Part shown: positions 18,111 through 26,074 of the stretch, piece by piece
Numbering within the stretch: position 1 is the first letter of the stretch
How the letters are laid out: every line of letters starts with the position of its first letter
Source of the DNA: Alphaproteobacteria bacterium
Lineage (GTDB): Bacteria > Pseudomonadota > Alphaproteobacteria > Rhizobiales > Xanthobacteraceae
Direction of reading: 5' to 3'
Length of the DNA: 64,000 bases
Assembly: GCA_016869215.1 (NCBI GenBank)
Contig: VGEP01000010.1
Location: forward strand, 84,104 to 148,103
Notes under the pieces: generated by a model
Seen by the model: the letters and a program-made list of their open reading frames with translations, nothing else
What the model was told of the DNA's origin: nothing
The model's database searches: none
Program-made: the position numbers and the translations under genes

Positions 18111-18125
18111 GTTCATGTTTCGTTC
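18111..18125 (-). promoter_or_regulatory. LexA (SOS) box, GTTC-N7-GTTC
   Basis: GTTC, seven bases, GTTC (GTTCATGTTTCGTTC on the plus strand) is an exact match to the alphaproteobacterial LexA operator. It lies 29 bp upstream of the imuA start, so LexA should repress the imuA-imuB-dnaE2 unit until DNA damage. Confidence 0.88.
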
Positions 18126-18280
18126 TAATAGATTCCCGATCCGCGGGGCGCTGTCAAGGGAACCGCCGCCGCCATATTCTCACGTCTTATTAACGCTTTA
18201 ACCCCAAATGCCGGGAACCGCAGACGATTTTACGCATTGAGCCCGTAAGTCAGTCCCCCAACGGCAGCCATTCCGCCGCC

Positions 18281-18487
18281 ATGCCGATGTCCGAGTACCT
18301 GCGCCGCCAAGCCGACACCTGCCAGCGCATCGCGCGCGGCTGTTTCGACCTCACCAGCGCCGAGCGCATGCGGCTGCTGGCGGCCGAATTGCGCGCCAAG
18401 GCCGCCGAGATCGACCAGCGCGACGGCGTTCCCAACCACGTGTTCGACCGCAGCGATTCCTCCGACACGACCCCCCGCCGCCGCTGA
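18281..18487 (+). CDS. Small conserved hypothetical protein
   Basis: The protein has 68 residues with a helical N-terminal core (EYLRRQADTCQRIARGCFDL, then LLAAELRAKAAEIDQ) and a charged tail. Short proteins of this type are common in Bradyrhizobium relatives, usually unnamed. No clear ribosome-binding site is visible; ATG codons at 18281 and 18287 are both possible. It is divergent from imuA and could share the LexA-controlled region, but nothing shows SOS control in this direction. Confidence 0.6.
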   Translation: MPMSEYLRRQADTCQRIARGCFDLTSAERMRLLAAELRAKAAEIDQRDGVPNHVFDRSDSSDTTPRRR

Positions 18488-18577
18488 TTGCGCGCGTCTG
18501 CAAACGCTACCGCGCCGTCGGCCGCACCGCCGAAACACATTGAATTCGCGACCGGCGCGGGGAATCTTAAGCCCGGC

Positions 18578-20245
18578 ATGAACACGATCCTGACGCGGCT
18601 CTCGGCCGAACTGATCCGCAAGTACGAAGCCGAAGGCTTCTGGGGCCGGGACACGATCTACGCACTGGTCCGCGGACACGCCGTGCGCGCACCGGATTCG
18701 TTTGCAGTCCGCGACCGGTTCCGCCGCCTCACCTACCGGCAACTGCTCGCCGCGGCCGACGCGCTCGCGGCCGATCTCACGCGCCAGGGCGTCCGCGCGG
18801 GCCAGCGCGTCGGCGTCTGGCTGCCGAGCCGCCTCGACAGCGTCGTGGCCGTGCTCGCCTGTTCCAAGACCGGCGCCGTCTGCTGCCCGTCGCTGCATCG
18901 CGACCACACGGTCGGCGAGGTGATGGAACTCATGCAGCGTATGCGCGCCGCAGCCTTCGTCTGGCAGGACGGCTACGGCGCCGACGCCGGCAAGCGCGAC
19001 GTCATCGAGGCGCTCAGGGCGGTGCCGTCGATGCAGAAGATCTACCGGCTACCGCCGCTCGCCGAATCCGATGCGGCCCCGTTCGCCGATCTCGCAACGG
19101 CCGGCGAAAGCGACAGCCCGACCAAGACCGACCCCAACACGCTCGTCTATCTGGCGTTCACGTCGGGAACCACCGGCAAGCCGAAAGGCGTTATGCATTC
19201 CGACAACACCATCCTCGCCAACGCGCGCCAGCTCGCAAAGGATTGGAACATCGGCAGCGACGCGGCGATCTACGCGCTGAGCCCGCTCAGCCACAATCTC
19301 AGCTTCGTCGGCGCGCAGGTGATTGCGCTCGCGGTCGGGGCGGAACTCGTCGTTCACGACATGCCGCGGGGCGCAAGCCTCGCCGACCGCGTCGTGGAAA
19401 CCGGCACGAGCTTTCTGGTCGGCGTGCCGCCGAACGCCATCGACCTGCTGGCGGAGATGCAGAAGCGCGGACTGAACGGCCTCGGCCGCCTTCGCGGCTT
19501 CCGCATCTCCGGTTCCGCGGTGCCGAGCGAAGTGGTCGCGGGCCTGATCCGCCAGGGCATCCAGCCGCAGAGCGGCTACGGCATGACCGAGAACTGCTCG
19601 CACCAGTACACGCTGCCCGGCGACGATCCGAAGCTCATCATCGAGACCTCCGGCAAGACCTGCCCCGGCTACGAGCTGAAGATTTTCGACGCCGACGACC
19701 CCGACAAGGAAGCCGCACCCGGCGCAGTCGGCCAGATCGGCGGCCGCGGTGCGAGCCTGATGCTCGGCTATTTCGACGACCAGACCGCGACCGAGGACGC
19801 GTTCAACAAGAGCGGCTGGTTCATGACCGGCGATCTCGGCACGCTCGACGCAAACGGCTATTTGCGCATCTCCGGACGGGCGAAAGACATCATCATCCGC
19901 GGCGGCCACAACATTCACCCGGCACGGATCGAGGAACTGGCGACGCGGCATCCTGCCGTGCAGCGCGCCGCCGCGGTCCCGGTGAAGGACCATCGGCTCG
20001 GCGAGAAGGTCTGCCTCGTCGTGGTGTTCCGCGAAGGCAAGGCGGCGACAGTCGACGAATTGCTAGCGCATCTCGACGCCGCCGGCCTGTCGAAATTCGA
20101 CATGCCGGAATACTTCCTGCGGCTCGACGAGATTCCGCTGACGCCGAACGGCAAAATGCTCAAGCGCGCGATCGTGGACGAGATCAGGGACGGCAAGCTC
20201 GCGCCGGAGCCGGTCCGGTTCGAGGCCAAGCGGGCGAGTGCATAA
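18578..20245 (+). CDS. AMP-forming acyl-CoA ligase (cyclohexanecarboxylate-CoA ligase-like)
   Basis: The protein has 555 residues of the ANL superfamily. The P-loop-like motif FTSGTTGKPKGVMHS, the GYGMTE adenine-binding motif, the TGDLG hinge region and the terminal PLTPNGKMLKR with the catalytic lysine are all present. The N-terminus (GFWGRDTIYALVRGHA) and CCPSLHRDHTVGEV resemble alicyclic and aromatic acid CoA ligases. It would activate a carboxylic acid with ATP and CoA in the cytosol. The quinone oxidoreductase gene follows after 24 bp, so they probably form an operon. The exact acid is unknown. Confidence 0.85.
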   Translation: MNTILTRLSAELIRKYEAEGFWGRDTIYALVRGHAVRAPDSFAVRDRFRRLTYRQLLAAADALAADLTRQGVRAGQRVGVWLPSRLDSVVAVLACSKTGAVCCPSLHRDHTVGEVMELMQRMRAAAFVWQDGYGADAGKRDVIEALRAVPSMQKIYRLPPLAESDAAPFADLATAGESDSPTKTDPNTLVYLAFTSGTTGKPKGVMHSDNTILANARQLAKDWNIGSDAAIYALSPLSHNLSFVGAQVIALAVGAELVVHDMPRGASLADRVVETGTSFLVGVPPNAIDLLAEMQKRGLNGLGRLRGFRISGSAVPSEVVAGLIRQGIQPQSGYGMTENCSHQYTLPGDDPKLIIETSGKTCPGYELKIFDADDPDKEAAPGAVGQIGGRGASLMLGYFDDQTATEDAFNKSGWFMTGDLGTLDANGYLRISGRAKDIIIRGGHNIHPARIEELATRHPAVQRAAAVPVKDHRLGEKVCLVVVFREGKAATVDELLAHLDAAGLSKFDMPEYFLRLDEIPLTPNGKMLKRAIVDEIRDGKLAPEPVRFEAKRASA

Positions 20246-20269
20246 CAATCTCTTATACTGGAGCACAGC

Positions 20270-21259
20270 ATGCGTGCGGTCCTGGTCCGCGAATTCGGTG
20301 GCATCGAGAAGGCCGCGATCGGCGAGGTGCCAAAGCCCGCGCCCAAGGCCGGCGAGGTGCTGATCGAGGTGCACGCGGTCAGCGTGAACTTCGTCGACCT
20401 GGTGATGATGAGCGGCACCTACCAGTTCAAGCCGCCGCTGCCGTTCGTGCCCGGCAAGCTGCCGGTCGGCGTGGTCGCCGCGGTCGGCGAGGGCGTGACG
20501 CGGTTCAAGCCCGGCGACCGCGTGCTGATGATGGCGGAGTCGGCGGGCTTCGCTGAATTCACAGCGTTGACCGAAACCCAGTGCGTGAAAATCCCCGACG
20601 GCCTGCCGTTCGCGGAGGCCGCGGCCATGGCGCTGGTCTACGACACCGCGCATTTCGCGTTGAAGGAGCGCGGCCGTATTCAGCCGGGCGACAACGTGCT
20701 GGTGCTCGGCGCGACCGGCGGCGTGGGGCTCGCGGCGATTCAGCTTGCGAAGGCCTGGGGCGGCAAGGTTCTGGCCGGCGTGTCGAGCAAGGACAAGGCG
20801 GACATCGTGCGCGAGGCCGGCGCGGACGCAATCGTCGACCTCTCGGTGCCCGACCTGCGCGAGGGCCTGCGCGAGCAGGTGTTCGCACTGACCGACAAGA
20901 AGGGCGTCGACATTGTGGTCGACATGCTGGGCGGCGACATGTTCGATGCCGCGGTCCGCGCCATGGCCTGGAACGGGCGGCTGGTGGTGATCGGCTTCGC
21001 GTCGGGCCGCATCCCGTCGCTGAAGATGAACTATGTGCTGGTCAAGAACATCGAGATCAGCGGCATGCAGATCAGCGACTACAGAAAGCGTAGGCCGCAG
21101 GACATGCAGGCCGCGTTCGCCGAGATCTACGCGCTGCACGCGGCCGGCAAGCTGAAACCGCTGCCGACCAAGACCTATCCGCTGGAACGCTTCGCCGAGG
21201 CGCTGGCCGACATCCGCGACCGCAAGGTGCGCGGGCGGATCGTGCTGACGATGAAGTGA
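20270..21259 (+). CDS. NADPH:quinone oxidoreductase-type zinc-independent MDR protein
   Basis: The protein has 329 residues: an N-terminal GroES-like domain and a C-terminal Rossmann fold with the NADPH motif GATGGVGLAAIQLA. The catalytic zinc ligands of alcohol dehydrogenases are missing, as in quinone oxidoreductase and enoyl reductase members. The length and the KMNYVLVKNIEISG segment fit the Qor group. It may reduce an enoyl-CoA or a quinone in the pathway opened by the preceding ligase gene. Confidence 0.85.
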   Translation: MRAVLVREFGGIEKAAIGEVPKPAPKAGEVLIEVHAVSVNFVDLVMMSGTYQFKPPLPFVPGKLPVGVVAAVGEGVTRFKPGDRVLMMAESAGFAEFTALTETQCVKIPDGLPFAEAAAMALVYDTAHFALKERGRIQPGDNVLVLGATGGVGLAAIQLAKAWGGKVLAGVSSKDKADIVREAGADAIVDLSVPDLREGLREQVFALTDKKGVDIVVDMLGGDMFDAAVRAMAWNGRLVVIGFASGRIPSLKMNYVLVKNIEISGMQISDYRKRRPQDMQAAFAEIYALHAAGKLKPLPTKTYPLERFAEALADIRDRKVRGRIVLTMK

Positions 21260-21276
21260 CGATCAGCGATCGTCAC
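21256..21276. terminator. Hairpin between convergent genes
   Basis: A perfect 9-bp stem with a 3-base loop (GTGACGATC, AGC, GATCGTCAC) overlaps the quinone oxidoreductase stop and reaches the ogt stop. It has no T-run, so a bidirectional terminator role is likely but not certain. Confidence 0.5.
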
Positions 21277-21839
21277 AACCCCGGCAGCCGCGGCGCGCCG
21301 CTGTCGAAGTGGACGCCTTCGAGCGCGAGCAGCTTGAGCTTCGTGGCCGTGCCGCCGTGGGCCGAGAAGCCGCCGAGCTTGCCGTTCGCGGCCAGCACAC
21401 GATGGCAGGGAATGACGACCGGCAAGGGATTGCGCGCCATGGCGTCGCCGACGTCACGCGCGCCCTCCCAGTCGGATACGCCGGCCTGCCGCGCCAATTC
21501 GCCGTAGGTGACGGTGTGGCCGAAATCCACGCCGCGCAGCGCCGCATAGACCTTGCCGCGGAACGCGTCGATGCCGGCGAGATCGACCGGTGCGGGGGAG
21601 AAATCGGCGCGCGTGCCGGACAAGTAATCCCGCACCTGCGCGATCGATGCCGCGATTGCGGGCGGCGGGTCGCCGGCGCCATTGCTCGACGCCTTGGCGG
21701 CCAGCCGCCGTTCGGTCTCGGTCCTGTCGCGCTCCGGCAGTTGCAAGGCGACGAGCCCGCGCGCGCTCCAGGCCACGCCGCAGGGGCCGAAGGCGGTGTC
21801 GAACAGGCAGTGGCGGATGTTGCCGGGCGCGGCGGTCAT
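21273..21839 (-). CDS. ogt: Methylated-DNA-[protein]-cysteine S-methyltransferase
   Basis: The protein has 188 residues. The active-site motif PCHRV carries the acceptor cysteine in the context ARNPLPVVIPCHRV, and the DNA-binding part precedes it (VTYGELARQAG). It removes the alkyl group from O6-alkylguanine onto itself. The usual RAVGxA before the motif reads RDVGDA here. It lacks an Ada regulatory N-terminus, so it is the constitutive Ogt type. Confidence 0.92.
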   Translation of the reverse strand: MTAAPGNIRHCLFDTAFGPCGVAWSARGLVALQLPERDRTETERRLAAKASSNGAGDPPPAIAASIAQVRDYLSGTRADFSPAPVDLAGIDAFRGKVYAALRGVDFGHTVTYGELARQAGVSDWEGARDVGDAMARNPLPVVIPCHRVLAANGKLGGFSAHGGTATKLKLLALEGVHFDSGAPRLPGL

Positions 21840-21919
21840 GGCATGCCGATTGAAAGCTTAAACCGACGCGACAAACTTAAGGACCGCGCGCCGCTACGCC
21901 AAGCAACCCGCAAAAGCAG

Positions 21920-21944
21920 AAAGGGGCCCGACCGGGGCCCCTTT
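21920..21944. terminator. Bidirectional rho-independent terminator
   Basis: AAAGGGGCCC, loop GACCG, GGGCCCCTTT forms a perfect 10-bp stem lying 23 bp beyond the Flp pilin stop on the minus strand. The A-run and T-run give a short U-tract in either direction. Confidence 0.75.
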
Positions 21945-21967
21945 GATCGCGCCCCCCGCGGGCGAAA

Positions 21968-22129
21968 TCAGTTAAGCGCGTTCTGAACGCTGGTGAACGT
22001 CGTGTTGAGCTTGGAGCCCAACCCCTGCACCACCGCGATGATGGCGACCGAGATGCCCGCCGCGATCAGACCGTATTCGATCGCGGTTGCGCCGTTCTCG
22101 TCCCGCAGGAACTTCTTGAAGAGCGTCAT
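21968..22129 (-). CDS. Flp-family type IVb pilin
   Basis: The protein has 53 residues. A short charged leader (MTLFKKFLRDENG) precedes ATAIEYGLIAAGISVAIIAV, the Flp pilin motif with the prepilin peptidase site after Gly and the conserved Glu at +5. The hydrophobic helix packs the fibre core of Tad pili used in adhesion. No tad/cpa assembly genes are in the window, so it either serves a distant locus or is a spare pilin. The ATG at 22129 has GGAG upstream. The frame stays open upstream to about 22312 but that part has no leader-like character. Confidence 0.92.
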   Translation of the reverse strand: MTLFKKFLRDENGATAIEYGLIAAGISVAIIAVVQGLGSKLNTTFTSVQNALN

Positions 22130-22568
22130 TGGAGTTTCTCCATGTAGCCACGGCGTGTGGATCGTGCCGCGCGGGAACTCGTACCGGTGGGGCAGTACCG
22201 GCGAATTAAATGGATCGATCAAATTCACCGGATCGTATTCCAGCGTAGTCGATTCGCATTTGATGCGATTTGGCGCGGACTCGGCCGGCATCCGGCCGCA
22301 ATCGAATTTCACTGAAAATCATGGGGTTTATTGAACGCAGGTCCGGCGGCCGCAGCACGGCGATTCTACGGGAGCGCGCAGCGGCGTATTACCCCACGCA
22401 ACGCTTGCAGCGGCTTCTCCACCTGCATTCTGCGCGAAATAGCTAACGCGGCATTTCACGCATCGACGAAATGTACTTGGACTTCGCGCGCGGCGCGCCG
22501 GAATCCGGCGCGCGCTGCATCCTGCGCCATGACCGGCAACGCAAGCCGGACCGGGGGAATTCCGGGCA
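22130..22568. other. Gene-free stretch upstream of the Flp pilin
   Basis: These 439 bases hold no convincing gene. The part near 22130-22330 is less GC-rich and should contain the pilin promoter, but no clear -35/-10 pair was found. At 22493-22513 there is a perfect 9-bp stem (GCGCGCCGG, AAT, CCGGCGCGC) downstream of the small gene at 22569, possibly its terminator, though it lacks a T-run. Confidence 0.5.
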
Positions 22569-22760
22569 TCACACCATGTCGACGGTTCCGGCCATCGGCA
22601 TATCGGCCGGGACGCCGCGCATCAGGTCGTCGATCGAGATCGTGACCGTGGACGGCTGCGGCGCCGCCGCGGCGGTCGCAAGCACGGTCGATTTCAGCCA
22701 CACGCCGGCGGACAGGCCGACAAATCCGGCGGTGACGGCGGTGAGCACAAACGTGCGCAT
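22569..22760 (-). CDS. Small secreted or membrane-anchored hypothetical protein
   Basis: The protein has 63 residues: an N-terminal hydrophobic segment (FVLTAVTAGFVGLSAGVWL), then a short tail with PSTVTISIDDLMRG. A strong AGGAGG lies 6 bases before the ATG at 22760, which is the main evidence that this short frame is real. The hydrophobic part could be a signal peptide or a membrane anchor. The function is unknown. Confidence 0.65.
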   Translation of the reverse strand: MRTFVLTAVTAGFVGLSAGVWLKSTVLATAAAAPQPSTVTISIDDLMRGVPADMPMAGTVDMV

Positions 22761-23041
22761 GGACGCCTCCTCGTCATTTTGGGATCGGCCCCGCCCGCCG
22801 TTTGCCCATGACAGCACGCTACGCGCGGCTCGTATCGGCGCGATGTTGCCGCAGCACGAATTGGTATCGTCGGTATCGCGGACCTTTTTCTCCCGTACGG
22901 CTTGGACGGCAGCGCACGCAGCGTGCGCCGTCGGCGCAATTGCACCCCAGCGGGCATTGTCGATTGAACGCGCCCCGGCATGCGGCGACCAACGGGCGAA
23001 CGGCGGCAGGCGCCGCCCGTAACTTGAATGGGAGAAACGTC

Positions 23042-23401
23042 ATGCGTTTCATTTCGCACAAGGCGGCCGTCGCGCTCGCGGCGCTGACCGCCCTCGTCGC
23101 GCTGAACGCCGAGGCGTTGGCGCAGAAGATGCAGTTCGTGCGCAGCAAGCCGCACGTCAACGTCGGCCCGATCAATGCCGGCGCCGGGGCGCAGAAGGTT
23201 GCGCCGTCGTTCGGGATGCAGAAGGTCCAAAAGGTGCAGAAAGTCGCACCGTCGTCCCGGATGCAGAAAGTCGCGCCAGCCGCCGACAAATTTGCACCGT
23301 CGATCCTGACGCAGGAGTTCGGCGCGCTTGGGCGCTCGGGCGTCGCGCCGGTCGGCGTGGCGAATGGAGCCGCGGCGGCAAGCCCGTCGGGGCGGCGCTG
23401 A
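23042..23401 (+). CDS. Secreted hypothetical protein with short KV repeats
   Basis: The protein has 119 residues. A signal peptide (HKAAVALAALTALVALNAEA, cleaved near LAQ) is followed by a degenerate repeat of MQKV/QKVAPS units at about residues 50-80 (AQKVAPS, MQKVQKVQKVAPS, MQKVAPA). GGGAGAAACGTC precedes the ATG at 23042. It has no recognisable domain. The repeat and the small size suggest a periplasmic or surface polypeptide; no function is proposed. Confidence 0.65.
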   Translation: MRFISHKAAVALAALTALVALNAEALAQKMQFVRSKPHVNVGPINAGAGAQKVAPSFGMQKVQKVQKVAPSSRMQKVAPAADKFAPSILTQEFGALGRSGVAPVGVANGAAAASPSGRR

Positions 23402-23409
23402 GCGCCGCG

Positions 23410-23778
23410 CTACTGCACCGCGACCCAGCGCCTCGTCACCGCGACCGGGTTCGGCGCGGCCCGCGCCTGCGACTTGTACTGCTCGATCTCGTCGTCGCCG
23501 ATGCCGGCGTCGCTCAAGGCGTAGCTGACGCGGCGAATGATTGGGCCGGGCTCGCTGCCGAGGTCTTTCAGCCGCACGGTGACGTGCGGATATTTGACGT
23601 TCGCGCCGGCCTGCGCGGGCTCGGCAGAGGGCTCTTCGGCGGCGTTGTCCTGCGCGATGGCCGCGGGTCGCGCCGCGCCACGCGTGGCCTGGTGTTTTGC
23701 GTACCAGACGGAGAAGCGTTCGAACTCCTCGGCGTTGAGGTCGGCGACGGCGTCTTGGATTTCTTCGACGGTTGGCAT
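23410..23778 (-). CDS. Small hypothetical protein
   Basis: The protein has 122 residues. The N-terminus (TVEEIQDAVADLNAEEFERF, then VWYAKHQ) is an amphipathic helix pair, resembling the short helical start of some antitoxin-type or stress proteins. A flexible Ala/Glu-rich linker leads to a C-terminal part (VKYPHVTVRLKDLGSEPGPI and ALSDAGIGDDEIEQYKSQA) that reads like a small alpha/beta unit. No toxin partner is adjacent. The start at 23778 lacks a strong ribosome-binding site. The function is unknown. Confidence 0.6.
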   Translation of the reverse strand: MPTVEEIQDAVADLNAEEFERFSVWYAKHQATRGAARPAAIAQDNAAEEPSAEPAQAGANVKYPHVTVRLKDLGSEPGPIIRRVSYALSDAGIGDDEIEQYKSQARAAPNPVAVTRRWVAVQ

Positions 23779-23810
23779 GGCGGGAAGATAGCGGAGAGTC
23801 GGCGATGCCG

Positions 23811-23890
23811 GTAGTCCGGATGGAGTTGGGCGCAAACCCGGTTGCGGTGATGGCTGGTCTTGGAATTCGCTGGCGCTCCATCCGGGCTAC
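23811..23890. repeat. Degenerate GTAGCCCGGATGGAG-type repeat
   Basis: It begins GTAGTCCGGATGGAG and ends GCTCCATCCGGGCTAC, so the ends are inverted. It is a diverged copy of the elements at 27670-27767 and 28809-28886, located between two leftward genes. Confidence 0.65.
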
Positions 23891-23895
23891 GATTG

Positions 23896-24789
23896 TTACA
23901 CCACACACCCCTCCCCCAGCCCCGCCGCGTACTCCGCAATCTTGCCCGGCGTCGTCACCCACACCTTCTCAAACCCCGGATGCTTCGCCAGCGCCTCCAG
24001 CGCCTGCCGCACCTGCGCGAGCCGGAACGGCTGGCCGGTGCAGAACGTGTGCATCGAGATGCCGAACACCAGCGGCTGCTTGCCCGACAGCCGCAGCATC
24101 TCCTCGAACTGGTCGAGGATCATGCGGTGGAAGTCGGTCGCGGGCTGGGCGCGGGCAAGCATGGTCGGCGTGTCGTTGAGCTCGATCGGATAGGGCACCG
24201 ACAGGATGCGGCCCTTGCGCGTCGTCATCCAGAACGGCTGGTCGTCGGCGGGCCAGTCCATCACGAAGGTGTAGCCGTTCTCCTGAAGGAGATCGGGCGT
24301 GACCGGCGTCTCCGAAATCCACGGGCCCATCCAGCCGAAGGGGCGCCGGCCGCAGCTCTCGGCCAGCGTCTTCGTCGCGTGCGCGATCATCGCCGCTTCC
24401 GTGGCCTCGTCCATGTCGACCTGGCGCTCGGAGTTGGTGTAGCCGTGGCCGATCGGCTCGTCGCCGCGCTGGCGGATGCGCGCGGTAATCTGCGGCATCT
24501 CCTCGCAGACCGACGCGTTGATCAGATGGCACATCGGCCACTTGAATTCGTCGAACATGTCGAAGATGCGCCAGATGCCGACGCGCAGGCCGTAGTCGCG
24601 CCAGCCGTAGTTGCGGACGTCGGGCTGAGGGCCGAGCGCGGTCGGCGTGTGGCCCAGGCCCTCGCCGAAGCTGAAGTGCTCGACGTTGAGCGCGCAGTAG
24701 AAGGCGATGCGCTTGCCGCCGGGCCAGTCGAAGTTTTGGCGCTCCACGATCGGGGAATAGGAATAGCGGTTGTGTTTTTTCAGTTTCAT
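23896..24789 (-). CDS. Polysaccharide deacetylase/PuuE-like hydrolase (second copy)
   Basis: The protein has 297 residues, a CE4-type barrel of the PuuE branch. As in the paralogue at 4560-5477, the NodB aspartate pair is replaced (ALNVEHFSFG) and the metal motif reads HGYTNSERQ. A tryptophan-rich segment (MGPWISETP) follows. The two copies are diverged, so they are not a recent duplication. The ATG at 24789 was chosen over an upstream TTG at 24819. There is no signal peptide. Amide or ureide hydrolysis is the likely chemistry; the substrate is unknown. Confidence 0.8.
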   Translation of the reverse strand: MKLKKHNRYSYSPIVERQNFDWPGGKRIAFYCALNVEHFSFGEGLGHTPTALGPQPDVRNYGWRDYGLRVGIWRIFDMFDEFKWPMCHLINASVCEEMPQITARIRQRGDEPIGHGYTNSERQVDMDEATEAAMIAHATKTLAESCGRRPFGWMGPWISETPVTPDLLQENGYTFVMDWPADDQPFWMTTRKGRILSVPYPIELNDTPTMLARAQPATDFHRMILDQFEEMLRLSGKQPLVFGISMHTFCTGQPFRLAQVRQALEALAKHPGFEKVWVTTPGKIAEYAAGLGEGCVV

Positions 24790-24884
24790 GGCGCGCGTGC
24801 CTTGGTTCTTCGGCCCCAATAATGTTTCACGCGATGCGTGCCTCAGACAAGCGCCGAACAGCGGCGGGCTGCTATGATGCCGCC

Positions 24885-26042
24885 ATGCGAGCGCTGCCGA
24901 GCTTTCCAGTTCTGGCGCGGGCCGTGGGCCGGCGGATCATGCGCGCGCTCGGGCGCGAGCGCGACCCGTTCGGCGACGTGCCGGAGGGGCTTTCGCTGAG
25001 CCCGAGCCAGCGCCATTTCGCCGCCTACAAGACCGCGCCGCTCAAGCTGCGCTACGCGGGCGGCGGCTGGCCGGACGCCGCCGAGTGGCAGCGGAGCGCG
25101 CGCGAGACGCTCGCCGGGCTGAGCGGCTACGAGCGCGGCGCAGCGCCGCCGGTCCCGCACCACGAGCAGAGCTTCGCGCTGACCGGCGGGCTGACGCGAC
25201 GGCGGGTCTATCTCGCCGCCGGCCCCGGCACCGACATTCCGGTGCACCTGATCGAGCGCCCGTCCGGCGAGGCCGCGCGGCCGGTGATGATCTGCCTGCA
25301 GGGCACCAACACCGGCGCACACCTGTCCTGGGGCGAGGTGCGGTTTCCCGACGATGCCGACAAGCGGCGCCGCGGCTACGACATCGCGGTGCAGGCGGCA
25401 GAGCGCGGCTATCTTGCGGTGGCGCTCGAACAGGCGTGCTTCGGCGAGCGCGCCGAGCGGCGGATCGCGCCGCGCTCGGAGCAGCCCTGCATCGACGCAT
25501 CGCTGCACGCCCTGCTGCTTGGCCGCTCGCTGCTCGGCGAGCGCTGCTCCGACGTGTCGGCGGCGATCGACTGGATCGCGGCGGACCGTGCGCGGCTGCG
25601 CGCCGACCCGCGGCGCATCCACGTCATGGGCCATTCCAGCGGCGGCACCACCGCAATGTACGCTGCGGCGCTCGATCCGCGGATCGCGGCGGTGCTGGCC
25701 TGCGGCTGCGTCGGCTTCGTGCGCGACACCATCGGCCGGCGGCGCGACAATTCCGGCCAGGGCACGGTGCCCGGCCTGCTGAAGTTCATGGAGAGCGCCG
25801 ACGTGGTGGGCCTGATCGCGCCGCGGCCGTTCGTGACGGTGGCGGGCGACAGCGACCACATCTGGCCGGCCGCGGGCGCGGCAAGTGTGGTCGCGGAGGC
25901 GCGCGCGATCTACACAGCGCTCGGCGCGGCCGATCTCATCGACTGCGTGACCGAGCCGGGCGGACACAGCTTTCGCCCCGAGCCGAGCTGGCGCGCGTTC
26001 GAAGCGGCGCTCGAACGGCAGCGGCAGGCCACAGCGCGCTGA
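24885..26042 (+). CDS. Alpha/beta hydrolase, dienelactone hydrolase/acetyl-esterase-like
   Basis: The protein has 385 residues. An N-terminal extension of about 120 residues is followed by the hydrolase core: LQGTNTGAH (oxyanion region), nucleophile elbow GHSSGG, acid in VAGDSDHIWP and the base in EPGGHSF. The motif order fits the large esterase family that includes acetyl-xylan esterase-like and dienelactone hydrolase-like proteins. No signal peptide is seen. It is transcribed away from the deacetylase at 23896; the substrate is unknown. Confidence 0.78.
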   Translation: MRALPSFPVLARAVGRRIMRALGRERDPFGDVPEGLSLSPSQRHFAAYKTAPLKLRYAGGGWPDAAEWQRSARETLAGLSGYERGAAPPVPHHEQSFALTGGLTRRRVYLAAGPGTDIPVHLIERPSGEAARPVMICLQGTNTGAHLSWGEVRFPDDADKRRRGYDIAVQAAERGYLAVALEQACFGERAERRIAPRSEQPCIDASLHALLLGRSLLGERCSDVSAAIDWIAADRARLRADPRRIHVMGHSSGGTTAMYAAALDPRIAAVLACGCVGFVRDTIGRRRDNSGQGTVPGLLKFMESADVVGLIAPRPFVTVAGDSDHIWPAAGAASVVAEARAIYTALGAADLIDCVTEPGGHSFRPEPSWRAFEAALERQRQATAR

Positions 26043-26074
26043 GGCGACGCGCTGACACCGCGCGCCGGCCCCGA

